NCBI GenBank assembly: GCA_021030915.1
Contig: JAGEMR010000066.1
Span: 62,001 to 126,000 of the forward strand
Reading direction: 5' to 3'
DNA: 64,000 nt
Origin: Astrothelium macrocarpum
Taxonomy: Eukaryota; Ascomycota; Dothideomycetes; Trypetheliales; Trypetheliaceae
This document shows positions 45,451-56,430 of the stretch, piece after piece (position 1 is the first letter of the stretch; each line of letters begins with the position of its first letter). The notes under the pieces are model-generated. The model made no database searches and was not told the DNA's origin. It saw only the letters and a program-made list of their open reading frames with translations. Position numbers and translations under genes: made by a program.

Positions 45451-48400
45451 TCAGGCGGTTTCCTGTTTGCCTTGAGCAACAAACTTGCTCTTCAGTAGCT
45501 CATCCGCTGTCGGTCTCATCTCGTGGTCAATTTCGAATGTTCGCTTCAAAAAGTTCCTAGCTTCCTCGCTTGCGTGTTCCGGAATCGTGGGACTGGCGTC
45601 ACCACTGCCACCAATCTTGAAAATGGCTTGTAGTTGCGTGCAATTTGGATGAGGATGTGCACCAGTGAACATCTCGACGACGAGACATCCAAGCGACCAA
45701 ATGTCTGCTTTGCGAGTGTATGCTGTCTGCTTGACAACCTCAGGTGCCATCCAAAAGACGGAGCCTTGGAGAGATACACGTGCACCAGCACCGCCCATAC
45801 CTCCACCAGTTGTGCCCTTGCGAGTTGCTTGTAATCCGCCGTTGAGGAGTGTAGATGCCTCAACCCGCTTTGAGATACCAAAATCCGAAATCTTGACGGC
45901 GCCGTGATTGTCGACGAGGATATTGGCGCCTTTAATGTCACGGTGGATGATATCCTTGGAATGTAGGTATGCGAGACCCGAAAGGATTTGTCGGACAAAG
46001 TTGCAGATGAGTCCTTCTGGAAGAGGACCATAGCTAACCAGCATTGATGCAACCGATCCACCAGGCACGTACTCGAGGAAAATGTTGAGATGAGAGTCGT
46101 CTGAATTCGAGCCGAGGTAGCGCACAATATGCGGATGCTTCAGAGCGCGAAGTAGACCAATCTCATGCTTAAGGGCTTCAATCATGTTGTTCTTCTTCTG
46201 GTCAAGGGCGCTACCAGCATTACTTGGCATTTCGACTTGTTTGACAGCCATGAGTTCTGCTGTGACGGCATGAAGGGCAAGATAGACACTGCCAAAGGAC
46301 CCTTGACCAATGAGCTCGCCTTTGATGTATGGAATGTCTTTTCCAGAGTCTTTCTCAAGGTAGTTGATGAGTTCCTCGTCAGACTCTTCGTCATCTTCTG
46401 CGAGTACTTGACTGAGTCGAGAGTTCCAAGAGCCACCTGCTTCGGTAAGGGCAGGACTACTACCGGTATCGTCAAAGTAGCTGGACATTGCAGAAGTGTG
46501 ACCCTCGGGATCGGTGATGGACATGTTGCCGGAATCGGAGCCTCCAAGAGACACATAAGACTTGCGGTTGGGTTCGCCTTCCTCCTCCAGTGGCTCGAGG
46601 ATAGAGGATGCAATGGAGTCACGGAATCCTCCAGGCATCGCAGAACCTTGCCGGTAAATGGAAAGAGGACGTAGGCCCTTAGCCGATCCTCCACTGGCCC
46701 AGTTATCAGGTATGTTTGGCATCGGAGGTGCATTCTTCATATCAATCACATTGCTAAAGTTGCTGGCCGTGCTGAGACGACTGGCAGCTCTGCTGACTCG
46801 ACGTGAACGGCGAACAGACATCCGCACCGTCTTGTCAATTTCCTCCTTCTTGACATCTGGGAAGAAGGTACTCAGATCTTTGGTGATGAATTCACTGGGT
46901 GGACGGCCACCAAACAGCTCCTTCAACTTCCGAGCACGATGACTGACAGTGGATGTGGTGCTGTCAGCCCGTTCCAATGTTTGCGCAGTGTTGTAAACGT
47001 GACGTTCCCGTTCCGCGGCTGACGTTGGTGACAGAGGGTAGCTTACTGCAGCAAGCGATTCACCCGTCAGCTTTTCGATTTTCTGCGCGCTGCGAAGATT
47101 GGCTACAGTCACAGGCGGTAACTGATGTGATGCAATGCTGGCTGCTGCATACAACTGCTCTCCATCTGGTTCGCCAGCATGTATTTTCCGTAGGATCAGA
47201 CGACCACGTTCATTTTTCATGGGATCATTGCAAACACGGAGAAGCTCATTGTCATTGAGTCGTCGACACATCAGGATCAGCCTTGATGCCATCCAAGACA
47301 TAGAAGCAATAGTTCTTGGCGTGTGCTTCATTGAGAGCTCCCTTCTTGAGAGTCTTTTTGATGATTTCTTCTCCCGTCTTGCAACCTTCTATATTCACCA
47401 CCGACGATCGACCATTATCCCAGAGCACTCGAATGAGTGCCTTGTCGGCAGGAAGAGGGCTGCTGTTGGTCACGTGGTTGTCCATACTTGGACTCCGGAT
47501 GTGGGCGAACCGGGCGGTTTGGGGCGTTTCGGTTGGTGTGCTACCCGGTTTGGGGGGACCGCCAAAGCGAGCAGTCTGAGGTGTCTGTCCACCTAAATGG
47601 CCAAAATATGATTGGCCTTGTTCGCGCTTTGCACTCTCCATAGGGCTCATACCTGGATGCCTTTGACGTGGTCGCACATCTTGATCTGCCTGTGGTGTGC
47701 CTGGCCTTGATGGTGACCGAGTTGTGTTAAGCGGAAGTACATTGGCATAGCTGCTTAGATCGGAGCCGACTAGTTGACGGGAAAAGCGTTTATTTGGCTG
47801 AGCAGGTGCAGACCGAGTGTGTGGTTGGGGACGTGGTGAGGCTGATGATGGAGGCGTCTTGGTAGGGTTGTCAAGGGCCGCGAGAGAGTGCTACAGATGT
47901 CAGCAACGATATAGGACAACTACAGTTCAACAACAGTAATTCACATACCCTGTTGATATTGCGCTTCGAAGATCGCCGATATTCTCGATTTCGGAAGACT
48001 TTTGCTTGTGAGCCGATGCGAACACGATCCCCAATTTTCTTGACACCCATGTCCTTTAATGTGGTCTGGTCAATGTCCATGAGGTTTTCGCCGTTGATGT
48101 TATTTTCTAAACAACAATCAGTCAAGTGCTAGCGAGATGCATCGCGCTACCTACTTCTAAATATTTCGGCATATTGAGAACAGTTGATGGTGCCCAGCCA
48201 GTCGGCTACCTTTTCTTCGTCCCAGGTTCTAAAAGTGGGTGGCGTCAGTGAACAAATATCGCATCAACTGCAAAGTAGTATCCTCACCTGACTGAATCAC
48301 CACCATCCGTTATTCCAGAAAACTCGGATTCTGTTGGGCTTGCAAAGACTCCATTATTCGCACTTGATATTGTGGAGGGATTACGATAGCTGCTGGGTGT

Positions 48401-48460
48401 CGGTCCTGGCCCGATGCCAAGGGCAGCAGGATAAGGGGATTTCGAAGCGAGCATGGCCAT
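45451..48460 (-). CDS. ste11: Ste11-type MAPKKK (SAM, Ras-binding and kinase domains; one apparent frameshift)
   Basis: MAP kinase kinase kinase of the mating, filamentation and osmostress cascades (yeast Ste11, Neurospora NRC-1, Aspergillus SteC). Exons: 48460-48288, 48228-48155, 48106-47949 and 47890-45451; about 947 residues once one base is skipped. A SAM domain (TWDEEKVADWLGTINCSQYA through KKIGDRVRIG) spans exons 2-3. A Ras-binding-like domain follows (LIRVLWDNGRSSVVNIEG ... YCFYVLDGI). The kinase has GQGSFGSV, the AVKQ lysine, HRDIKGAN, DFG and WMAPEVV. The reading frame is broken at about 47269: upstream DGIKADPD and downstream CRRLNDNELLRV join only if one G is skipped, and no intron can bridge them. 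This is a sequencing error or a real indel. The N-terminus faces a 2.3-kb region shared with the DUF7514 gene. Confidence 0.9.
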
Positions 48461-50778
48461 TTTGAAATTGACGAATGGCAGACTGGGCAGATCTAAAGGG
48501 AAGGGCAGTCACCGATATCCTCGAAGCCGAGTTCGTTGCAATGTGATCGCCTAATAGCGGTGTGGCGAAGTATGGTCCGTATTGCTGGCAAGTTTGCTAC
48601 TCTCGCTGGAGGCGGTCTAAGGCGACATGTCGGGCAGCAGAACGTCCAGACAGGCCTCAGCAAAGAGTTGACTGGAGTAAACAAATTCACGGAGTAGCCG
48701 ATGAGGAAGTGCAAGGCCGTGTGGGATCGGCAGGGAGGGTGCGAGGCAGGTTATCAATGCGGTGGTGACGGTGAAAGTTGGGAAGAAGATCAGAGGCCGG
48801 AGAGATGGAGACAGGATTCAGCACTAGCGGATGGCTAATGTTGGGATTTATGCCGCACAGGCTTCGAAACGGGGGTTGCGGAGTGTTGTGAGAGAGGTGA
48901 GGGTGGGCGAATTCAGCAGTCGTGATTCGTGCGGCAAGTGAAACGATCAGGAGGAAGCTTCACAATGCCAGACAACGGCGAGCTGGGCGAGAGAAAAGGC
49001 CAGTGTGCACAAAGTCGAGCCTCTCAGCCACAGTGAAACACGGCCTTGAAACAGCACAAAGCCGGCAAAAAATAGGATGGAGACAACACTCGCATCCACA
49101 GCCGTTTCGCGTTCTTTCACAGCCCAAAGCCGCTTTATTTGGGGACGCGCATGACGAGTTACTTGACCTCTTTGCTAATATTACCGTTTCCAAAGTGTTG
49201 GACATAGACAGGCTCAATCAAGGAGGGAGGGAGGCTCATCTCAGATTCACATCTCCTTTTCCTCCCCTTCTCTCGCGCGATGTCATCTAGCTGAGACAAC
49301 TGGTGCGGCAGTAGCGAATCGGCCGCGACAAAGCCCAGGTCACGTGCGTCAGCCTGACGTCGTCCGTCATGGGGCAGGCGTGCAGCGGTCAGAAATGACG
49401 CAACGTGTTCTCGGCAGCTGCCCCCAAAAAAAGGAGCCAAGGTAACAACTTGCCTGAGGCACTTATATGTACACTGAATACCGATGATGTCTACCAAATC
49501 CGCCATGAGGCTGTGAAACGTTTGAAAAGGTGATGAATGTACCAGAAGGTCGTTGCACAGTTCTGTGGGGCATGACACCCAGAGTATGGATCAGCACGTG
49601 CCAAATCATTCACGCAGGGACGGGGGGCTTCGTTTCTCGAGCCTTGCCATATGCAATGAATCATTCATCATATTTGCCGGATCGTCGAAATGGAGAGCTA
49701 TAGGGTTTAGCGGCTGGCCCATTTGAGATGAGGTGGGGAGAAAGGGTCTTGGTGAGAAGATGGCCTTAATTCCAAGACAAGGCGCTCGTGCTGCCGCAAA
49801 GTTTGCTAGTCCGTATCCGGCGAGCTGGCGCGCGGCAAAGGTTATCACTGAGGCCGCCGCCCGCGACGTGTCACTGGCTCAGAGACGTCGGCTAGAAGGG
49901 GGTGGAAATGACTTCATGGTTCGGGCCGTTCTCGTCAGCCATAGGTACCTTGGGGGGTTTGTTGCAGAGAGCCGCACGGCAAGCCAGTAAGCAGGCTGCA
50001 AGCAGGCTGCACGCAGGCTGTAAGCAGGCTGGAATCGGCTCCGAGCTGCAAAAGTGCAAAACAAGGCAGGGAATGGGGTTGAGAGTTGAGAGTTGGGATA
50101 GACACAAACTCTGATCGACACAGGCGCGTACATAAAGATCGAAGGCGCGCTCTACGGCGTCGTTGATTAGGCGCATCGCGATCATAACAAACCAGGCCGC
50201 TTTCTGATTTCGTCGATGTCGCCAGCTGTGATCCTGGCCGATGACGTCGCGCCGCACTGTCAACGGGCGAATCCTCTCCCATCCACCAATCTCTCTCGAC
50301 CATGATTTGCCCCCTCGGATTGGCTGCGAGACGGGGCATCTTTGCTGTTTCTGGCTGATCCAGCCTCACCTTCACCAGCACTGTACAGCCCTCTGGCCAA
50401 GCCTGTTCTGCCTTTTCTACCGAAGCATCGAAAAGGCCTGCTCGGCCGCCACTCTGCCAACATCAACAGCTCCCCCATCGTTCCTCCTTAACCTCCGTCA
50501 TGTCCATCCAGATTGCGCTGTAGTCCTCTAGTTCTCTAGCTCCAAGCTTGCCCGTGGGGCACAAGCTCTCACAAATTTCCTGATTTCCGATCCCGCTGCA
50601 CACCATCTGCATGAAACAACAGCCTGCACCTCTGAGAGGCCCTCTAGATCGCACCAAATTGACCGCCCGTGGCGAACCACAGCTCACCGGTCCCGTCTTT
50701 GGTGACATCTCCGCCTCGATTCCGATTGGGGTGTGAATTATCCCAGCACACTCTGGACAAAGGAACCTTTCTCACATC
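48461..50778. promoter_or_regulatory. 2.3-kb bidirectional promoter region, STE11 / DUF7514 gene
   Basis: Long divergent intergenic stretch between two start codons. It contains several short frames typical of long fungal 5' leaders. One on the minus strand (48493-48714) ends 33 nt before the STE11 ATG and could act as an upstream frame. An 11-bp tandem repeat lies at 49987-50030, and the last ~250 bp before 50779 are rich in pyrimidines. No intact gene is supported. Confidence 0.5.
49987..50030. repeat. 11-bp tandem repeat, four copies
   Basis: Four head-to-tail units of GTAAGCAGGCT, with one or two substitutions in units two and three, lying in the divergent promoter region of STE11 and the DUF7514 gene. 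Confidence 0.9.
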
Positions 50779-53178
50779 ATGGCTCACGTCGACGGCCGTC
50801 GCAGTCCGCTCGAACGTCAGCCTGATACTCATTCACCACAACACCAAGACTTTCCCGAGTCAAGGTCGACCACGAGTCCGATCAAGCAGCCTGTATCACG
50901 ACCTCCTCCACAGCAAGCATATTATTCACAGCCGCGCTCACGAGCTTCGAGCTCTCGCAGTGATGCATCGAGTCAACAATCACAGACTCTACCTCAGCCT
51001 CAGCCAATTAATGATGCCGTCAGTTACGCCTTTGATACCTCCGATGCAGCACACAAGGTGGATCCCGGCCTGGTTGCTCAGATCACCGAACAAGTCATCA
51101 ACAGTTTGAAGGCCAGTGGATTCCATGGCGCGCATTCACACCAGCATTCAGCTCAACCACCTCTACCGCCTCCCTCCCAACAGCAGCAACAAAACAATCA
51201 GCCGACCCGTCCAAATCGACGCTACTCTTACACACCTCGATCCCCAACTTCCAATGATACTCCTCCGTCTCCGACCAGATACGAACGTTATTCGAGTTTC
51301 GGCTCAGACTCTGCCGATTCTCCAGTAGAAGATTTGCGGCGAAAAGAAAACTTGAAAAGTAGGAAGCCTCTGGAGAAGATGCCATCTCCACCTCCAAACC
51401 TCGACGGGACCTCTGAGAGGAGAGGTTCCCGCAACTCGCATAGGCCGTCAATTGGAGAAGAAGAGACTACGCTTGAAAAATATTGGCAGCCTCTTTTTGA
51501 CGACGAGGGCAGGCCAACAATGAGACTGTCGAGTTTTCTCCGGGGTTTGGCAATACACCTCATCGAAGACTTTGAGCCCAAGAATAGCGTTGTCATCACT
51601 CCTACGAAGATGCTCAAATTCTACGAACTTAGTAGGGTCGCCGATGAGCGATACTCCTACCCAACCATTTTTAGCAAGATTCCAAACTCGGCCATCTCGA
51701 GGATATATCGAGAGTTGCGTTGTCCGCACCATTTGGTGCAGCACGCACATCATGAAGTGCCCACAATTCCCGGCTTAACCACCTGGGGTTTCGAGACTTG
51801 GTTGACAATCATGATTCGTGCACACCCTGAGACCGAGTTCGAGCGGCTTGCAAAATGTGTGCGCGAAATGCCCATCTCAAACGCTGATCATAGGTCTGAA
51901 AGGTTTCCAAAAGAGCTATCGCGGAGACTCTTCCCCAAAAAGGAGGATCCAGCCTCCCAGCAGCGCCTCGCAGCTGCAATGGCCACAGACAATGCTATTC
52001 CACCTCCGCAATATCGTAATAATCCTAACAACTTCCCTCCACCACCACCCTCGGTGAGCTCCAACACAACTGCATCCTCCGTCACAGAACGAGAGAGAAC
52101 ACCGTACGCAGGACCCTCGAAAGCTGCTTCCGTGGCTTCGGTCGAATCAAATACCGATGATGACTCTCGCAGTACAGCTTCCTTTCATAGCACTTCATCA
52201 ATTCCTATTGAACGGGAGCGCAAACCATACACTGCACAAGTCGGTGGTGGGAAAGTGTACGACGAGGATATTATCGCGAGCATTCATCAAAACGGTCCGC
52301 CAAGGCACAATTCCACAGGACCACTGCCGCCCCCAGGTGGAGGATACGCGACCGGCGGTGAACAATCGTCTTTTCATCCCATTAGTACTTTTCCATCACA
52401 CTCGACAACTCCAACCCAAAAAATCCCAAATCCAGCTCCACAAGCTGTCCCCAATCGCTCACAAAGCGTTCGCGCTGAAGCTACGATGCGTCCACTCCAT
52501 CATGAGACCACTCAACCTTCTATCCCAACCACACATAGTACTTTTGCCGCTCAGTCAGCTGGTATTGATATCCCACCACCACCTCCTGGCTCGGGCCGTC
52601 ATTATCGAACCAACTCGCAAGCTGGCGGTCGTCGACCCCGTTCTCCTTCCTTTGCAGCAGGAACGGGGCAACCTCCGCTCGGCACCAGCGCCCCAGGTTC
52701 TAGGCCGAATCCATTCGCCAGGAGCGAAGGCAACATGTCAGAAATTCCTCAGGGTTGGTACTCGAGCAATCTACATGGCGATAATGTCCTCGATGACGTC
52801 GATCCAAGAGCTCCGCCTGCCAACATGAACGGACCAGGCTTCGGCTCTGGACCTGGTGGCATGGGACGCAAAGCTGGTGTTCGTGGTCACGCCCAAACCT
52901 TGGCCGCTGACGGTATAGGCATGTACAGTGCAAGTCCGAGTGCGCCTCCTCCACCCATGACGACTGGGAGCGTGCCTCCCGCGGCAATGATGGGAAGAGA
53001 TCGATCTGCGACTGCAGGCGGCAACGGAATTGGAATGGGAGGTCCTGGGATGATGGGCATGGACGGACGGCCTGGCGCAAACGGGTATGAGGGAAGGGGT
53101 ACTGCCTATGACGATGATCTTCCAAGACGACCAAACAGCAACTATTTTCCTCCTCCACCAACGAGCACAAGATACTGA
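50779..53178 (+). CDS. DUF7514-domain, largely disordered protein (799 aa)
   Basis: Intronless. A conserved globular domain of the fungal DUF7514 type occupies about residues 230-380: EKYWQPLFDDEGRPTMRLSS, GLAIHLIEDFEPKNSVVITP, PTKMLKFYELSRV, and PGLTTWGFETWLTIMIRAHP. On both sides the chain is low-complexity and disordered: Ser/Pro/Gln-rich before, and Pro/Gly/Met-rich after, ending in a GMGGPGMMGMDGRPGANG segment and an FPPPPTSTRY tail. Polyproline stretches could bind SH3 or WW domains. The biochemical function of the domain is unknown. The gene is transcribed away from STE11 with a shared upstream region. The Met at 50779 is the first in frame and begins the disordered leader. Confidence 0.88.
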   Translation: MAHVDGRRSPLERQPDTHSPQHQDFPESRSTTSPIKQPVSRPPPQQAYYSQPRSRASSSRSDASSQQSQTLPQPQPINDAVSYAFDTSDAAHKVDPGLVAQITEQVINSLKASGFHGAHSHQHSAQPPLPPPSQQQQQNNQPTRPNRRYSYTPRSPTSNDTPPSPTRYERYSSFGSDSADSPVEDLRRKENLKSRKPLEKMPSPPPNLDGTSERRGSRNSHRPSIGEEETTLEKYWQPLFDDEGRPTMRLSSFLRGLAIHLIEDFEPKNSVVITPTKMLKFYELSRVADERYSYPTIFSKIPNSAISRIYRELRCPHHLVQHAHHEVPTIPGLTTWGFETWLTIMIRAHPETEFERLAKCVREMPISNADHRSERFPKELSRRLFPKKEDPASQQRLAAAMATDNAIPPPQYRNNPNNFPPPPPSVSSNTTASSVTERERTPYAGPSKAASVASVESNTDDDSRSTASFHSTSSIPIERERKPYTAQVGGGKVYDEDIIASIHQNGPPRHNSTGPLPPPGGGYATGGEQSSFHPISTFPSHSTTPTQKIPNPAPQAVPNRSQSVRAEATMRPLHHETTQPSIPTTHSTFAAQSAGIDIPPPPPGSGRHYRTNSQAGGRRPRSPSFAAGTGQPPLGTSAPGSRPNPFARSEGNMSEIPQGWYSSNLHGDNVLDDVDPRAPPANMNGPGFGSGPGGMGRKAGVRGHAQTLAADGIGMYSASPSAPPPPMTTGSVPPAAMMGRDRSATAGGNGIGMGGPGMMGMDGRPGANGYEGRGTAYDDDLPRRPNSNYFPPPPTSTRY

Positions 53179-53762
53179 AGAAACCCAAAATGAGCAAATG
53201 CCAGGAAATTTTCGGATAATTCTTTAAGTTAATGAACAGACAGACAAGGTTCCTTATCTTACAGGGTATTTCAGTTTCAGCAAGCTTTTCCAAATACGAG
53301 CGTGTACGAGGATTTACGTGGACGGGTGGAACGAATCTTCTTTCCTAACGATTTTTTTTTTTCAAGCACGATTTCTTTCTACTAGACCAAGATATCCCCA
53401 GTGTTACCATGGATCATGAGCGCAGGACGTCGAATGTCTTTCATTCAGCCCATCTGTTGCACTGAATCGAAGAGTCGACTATCGCTGAACGACAGACTTT
53501 GATGAAATCAGCATAGCTACAAACGAGTGACGGCTGAATGATCTTACTGTAACTTTCCAATTGCAAATCAATAGGAAAAAAAACAAAGATCAACCTTTGA
53601 AATTTTACCTTTCATGCTTAATTATGCTCTTGTTTGTACTCCCAGTAACACGCTCGGAACCTAGAGCGTCTCCCGTTGCCCTAGCCCAATAACCTCGAAG
53701 CCTTCCAAATCCAGCTCAACGCCGTTGATATAATTTCATGCCTCATCATCGACCGTCTTCAC
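53179..53762. other. convergent 3' region, nothing specific
   Basis: 584 bp between the convergent DUF7514 and MHF1 genes, with A/T tracts near 53350 and 53575. No gene recognised. Confidence 0.45.
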
Positions 53763-54213
53763 TCATCTCGTCTTTGCCCTTTTTGACTTCGAAACCACCC
53801 GCGCCTCTGTTCCTGCTCCCCTCCCCGCCTGCAGCTCCTCCGCATATTGCCTCAGAATCGACTCGAGCCCTTCGTTTCTACGAGCCAACAGCAACACGTC
53901 TGATACATTGATCGTGCTGCGGTTTCCATGCCTATTGTCCACGAATTAATATCAATGCGAGTGCTCAAGTATAAAGGCTAAATCCCTGAAGCCACACAGA
54001 AGGGAAGAGAAAAACTCACTTTGCAAAACACTCCAGATCCTTGGCCACGTGCTCAATCTGCGCCCACGTCATCTCCATCAGCGCTCCGATGAACTGCGGT
54101 GTGGCGTTGACGTTCAAGCGCAGCGAGTCCTCGTCCACGATGCGTCCGATGGAATACCAGAGCGCGGATTTCAGGCGCTCTTCGGTGACAGCAGCATCCT
54201 CGTCTTGTGCCAT
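53763..54213 (-). CDS. mhf1: CENP-S / MHF1 histone-fold protein (120 aa)
   Basis: Histone-fold subunit that pairs with MHF2/CENP-X. It binds branched DNA with the FANCM/Mph1 helicase and, within CENP-T-W-S-X, joins the kinetochore. Exons: 54213-54020 and 53931-53763, with an 88-nt intron (GTGAGT donor, ATAG acceptor); the total is 121 codons with the stop. The fold is visible as ERLKSALWYSIGRIVDEDSL, then TPQFIGALMEMTWAQIEHVA, then KDLECFAKHGNRSTINVSDV and LLLARRNEGLESILRQYAEE, matching CENP-S in order and length. The C-terminus is a basic tail. The start at 54213 (MAQDEDAAVTEERL) opens an acidic leader as in homologues. The end of a decayed transposon lies 135 bp upstream, so the promoter is confined or partly transposon-derived. 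Confidence 0.93.
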
Positions 54214-54348
54214 AGTTGGTCCGGGGAAAGACAGATGGGTTGGGGATTTGATTGTCTTTTTCCTCGAGCTTGATGCGGGTGGAGCTTTGCACGGGACGCG
54301 TCGCGGGGTTGAGTGCCACTCCGCGTGGTCTGTGCGTGGGGTGTACGG

Positions 54349-54446
54349 CAGGCATGGTTCCAAATTAAGTGGGACAACCAAATCCGCGTTCCCCCATCAA
54401 CCCCACCAAATTTACTAGTAAACAGTGGGAGATTCTGGTAATTTCA
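54349..54446 (+). repeat. left terminal inverted repeat of the mariner-like element
   Basis: 98 bp starting CAGGCATGGTTCC, matching the reverse complement of 55718-55816 with two substitutions and one indel. Unmutated compared with the interior. Confidence 0.92.
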
Positions 54447-54751
54447 TCACAATACATTGAATTCAAATGTTAATTAATTCTCATTTTATTAATATTTGAT
54501 GGAGAGATCTTGATTATTCAAATAAATGTGCAAATGATTTTGTATAATCAATATTTGAGTATTAATCTCATTTTGATTTAATTGATTCTATTTGTATTGA
54601 ATCATTCTGATAAACTATTTTTGAATAAGATATTTACGATGATTTATTCGAATTCGTTATTTGATAATTCTTCATATCGTCTCAATAATACTAAAATCAG
54701 AATTATAAAAATAATTTGTATATATTTTGATTCCATATTTTTATTTGAAAA

Positions 54752-55475
54752 TTATAATAGAATTATATTTAGATCGATTTTTATGAACGTTATTTTCATT
54801 CTCTTTAAAGATAAAATATTCTCACTATTACTGAAATACCTTGATTTGATATGTATAAAGGGCAGATAAATAGATATTCTCCAAGATTTCGATATATTAT
54901 TTTTGTGTAAAATTATTAGTTTCTTTTTGATTCCAATATAAATGTAATTCAGTCTTGAAATTCCAATCAACGGTAATCTAATAATATAATGTGGTATTAT
55001 TTTTTTGAAATTTGAATTACATATAATTAGATTCATAACGTTATCACCATTATCTGGTAATCTAATAATGACTTTCTTGATTAATAGCAAAATGAGTCTC
55101 ATCAGAGAAATGTATAAATTTCCAATTCTCATTTTTCCAGCCAAAATGATCTCGTGCAAAATTGATTCGTTTCTCTTTTGATTTTGGTTTAATATATCGC
55201 CCCCAATATATTTTGTAACGATGATAACCTCGTTCAATAAATCGTCTCCTTAATATACTTGTTGAATAAAAAAAATTCAACTGAAGACACACATTTGGAA
55301 ATGTCAAAATACGATATTCAAAACTGAATATAATCCAATAAAGAATAATTATAATAAATGTATAATTAAGATTTCGGTAGCGATCTGATTTTGTAACTGG
55401 ATCTGTATACCTGGAAATTGTGTTTTGGAAATGACGATACATAATAGAACGAGGATAATCAAATATTTGAAACAT
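54752..55475 (-). pseudogene. Tc1/mariner transposase relic
   Basis: Three overlapping minus-strand frames keep pieces of a Tc1/mariner transposase. RRRFIERGYHRYKIYWGRYI is followed by KPKSKEKRINFARDHFGWKN, then WKFIHFSDETHF with the second catalytic-Asp context, then stops. Codons for Gly, Pro, Ala and Arg have drifted to Ile, Phe, Asn and Lys, as C-to-T/G-to-A decay produces. It cannot give a functional protein. Confidence 0.8.
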
Positions 55476-55717
55476 TTTGATTTTGGATCGACGATAAGAT
55501 GATGAATAATTATCTTCGACTTCAAAGGCTTACTTTAAAACAGTTCGGCGAGATATACGAACGACCTTATTTGACTGACGAGGTAGCAGCTCACAATCAG
55601 ACGTTAATAATTCACGTGTATTGACATAGCCATAAAAATTGCAGCTTACCACCATAATTGAAAGAGACGAAATCAAATGAAATCAAACGAACGAAATATG
55701 TGGACAAAATATGTGGG

Positions 55718-55816
55718 TGAAATTACCCAGAATCTCCCACTGTTTACTAGCAATTTTGGTGGGGTTGATGGGGGAACGCGGATTTGGTTGTCCCACTTAA
55801 TTTGGAACCATGCCTG
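55718..55816 (-). repeat. right terminal inverted repeat of the mariner-like element
   Basis: 99 bp, the reverse-complement partner of 54349-54446. Confidence 0.92.
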
Positions 55817-55820
55817 ACGG

Positions 55821-56430
55821 AGAGAGTTAGTGAGCTTTCGTTTTTCATACAATGAAAATTGCATTTAAGGCTGCGTCAGCGCATGAGAAACCAGCATGTT
55901 CTATACTTAGCCCGCAACACTTCTAGAAGAGCCCAGGAAGCATGTTTTACGTTTCTGGTAAGATATATCCCTCAAGATACACTGAAAGTCAAGGCTGGAA
56001 ACACTTCAGTATCAGGCTGGTGAAACCAGGACGCGCATAAATGTGATACATTAGTACTGATCTTCTCGGGGTCGAAAGCTCAGTGAGTAATTACATTTTC
56101 TGCGGCTTATATTATATAAAGTCACCGGTTGATTTGAAGCTGGGGAGATTGTGCAGGCTGCCTTTGAGTTTGTAAATAGAGAGGGAGCACTTAAAGTTGT
56201 AACAAGAAAGGTCACGGGCCGCAGGAGTAATTATTTGCCAAATATCCTTCGGGGAGATCCTCAACGCTATTTCGAGTAATTGCAAAAGATATCCCATTTG
56301 TTGAATGACTCTCATAGAGATTGTGACACTTATTGTTGTCGAGGGCCTCCCTGACAAATGTTGAGTGAATTGTTTCTCTCCAAACTCGTGCCATCTCTAA
56401 TTGCACTGGCTGGTGGGAGAGCTTCGAAAT
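55821..56430. other. intergenic, 3' region of the large ankyrin gene
   Basis: About 610 bp between the mariner-like element and the ankyrin gene stop codon. Short minus-strand frames at 56112-56406 have no recognisable family. Nothing specific. Confidence 0.4.

Larger units (their letters stand above)
54349..55816 (-). mobile_element. Tc1/mariner-like DNA transposon, RIP-degraded
   Basis: A 1468-bp element has ~98-bp terminal inverted repeats (54349-54446 and 55718-55816, two mismatches and one single-base indel). The repeats have ordinary composition, while the interior is extremely AT-rich. The minus strand keeps transposase words such as RINFARDHFGWKNENWKFIH followed by FSDETHF, the Tc1/mariner catalytic-Asp region. 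ACGG flanks both ends (54345-54348 and 55817-55820), which would be a 4-bp target duplication. Alternatively, the transposon proper begins at the TA inside each repeat and the outer ~18 bp are a pre-existing palindrome. It inserted 135 bp upstream of the MHF1 start codon. Confidence 0.85.
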
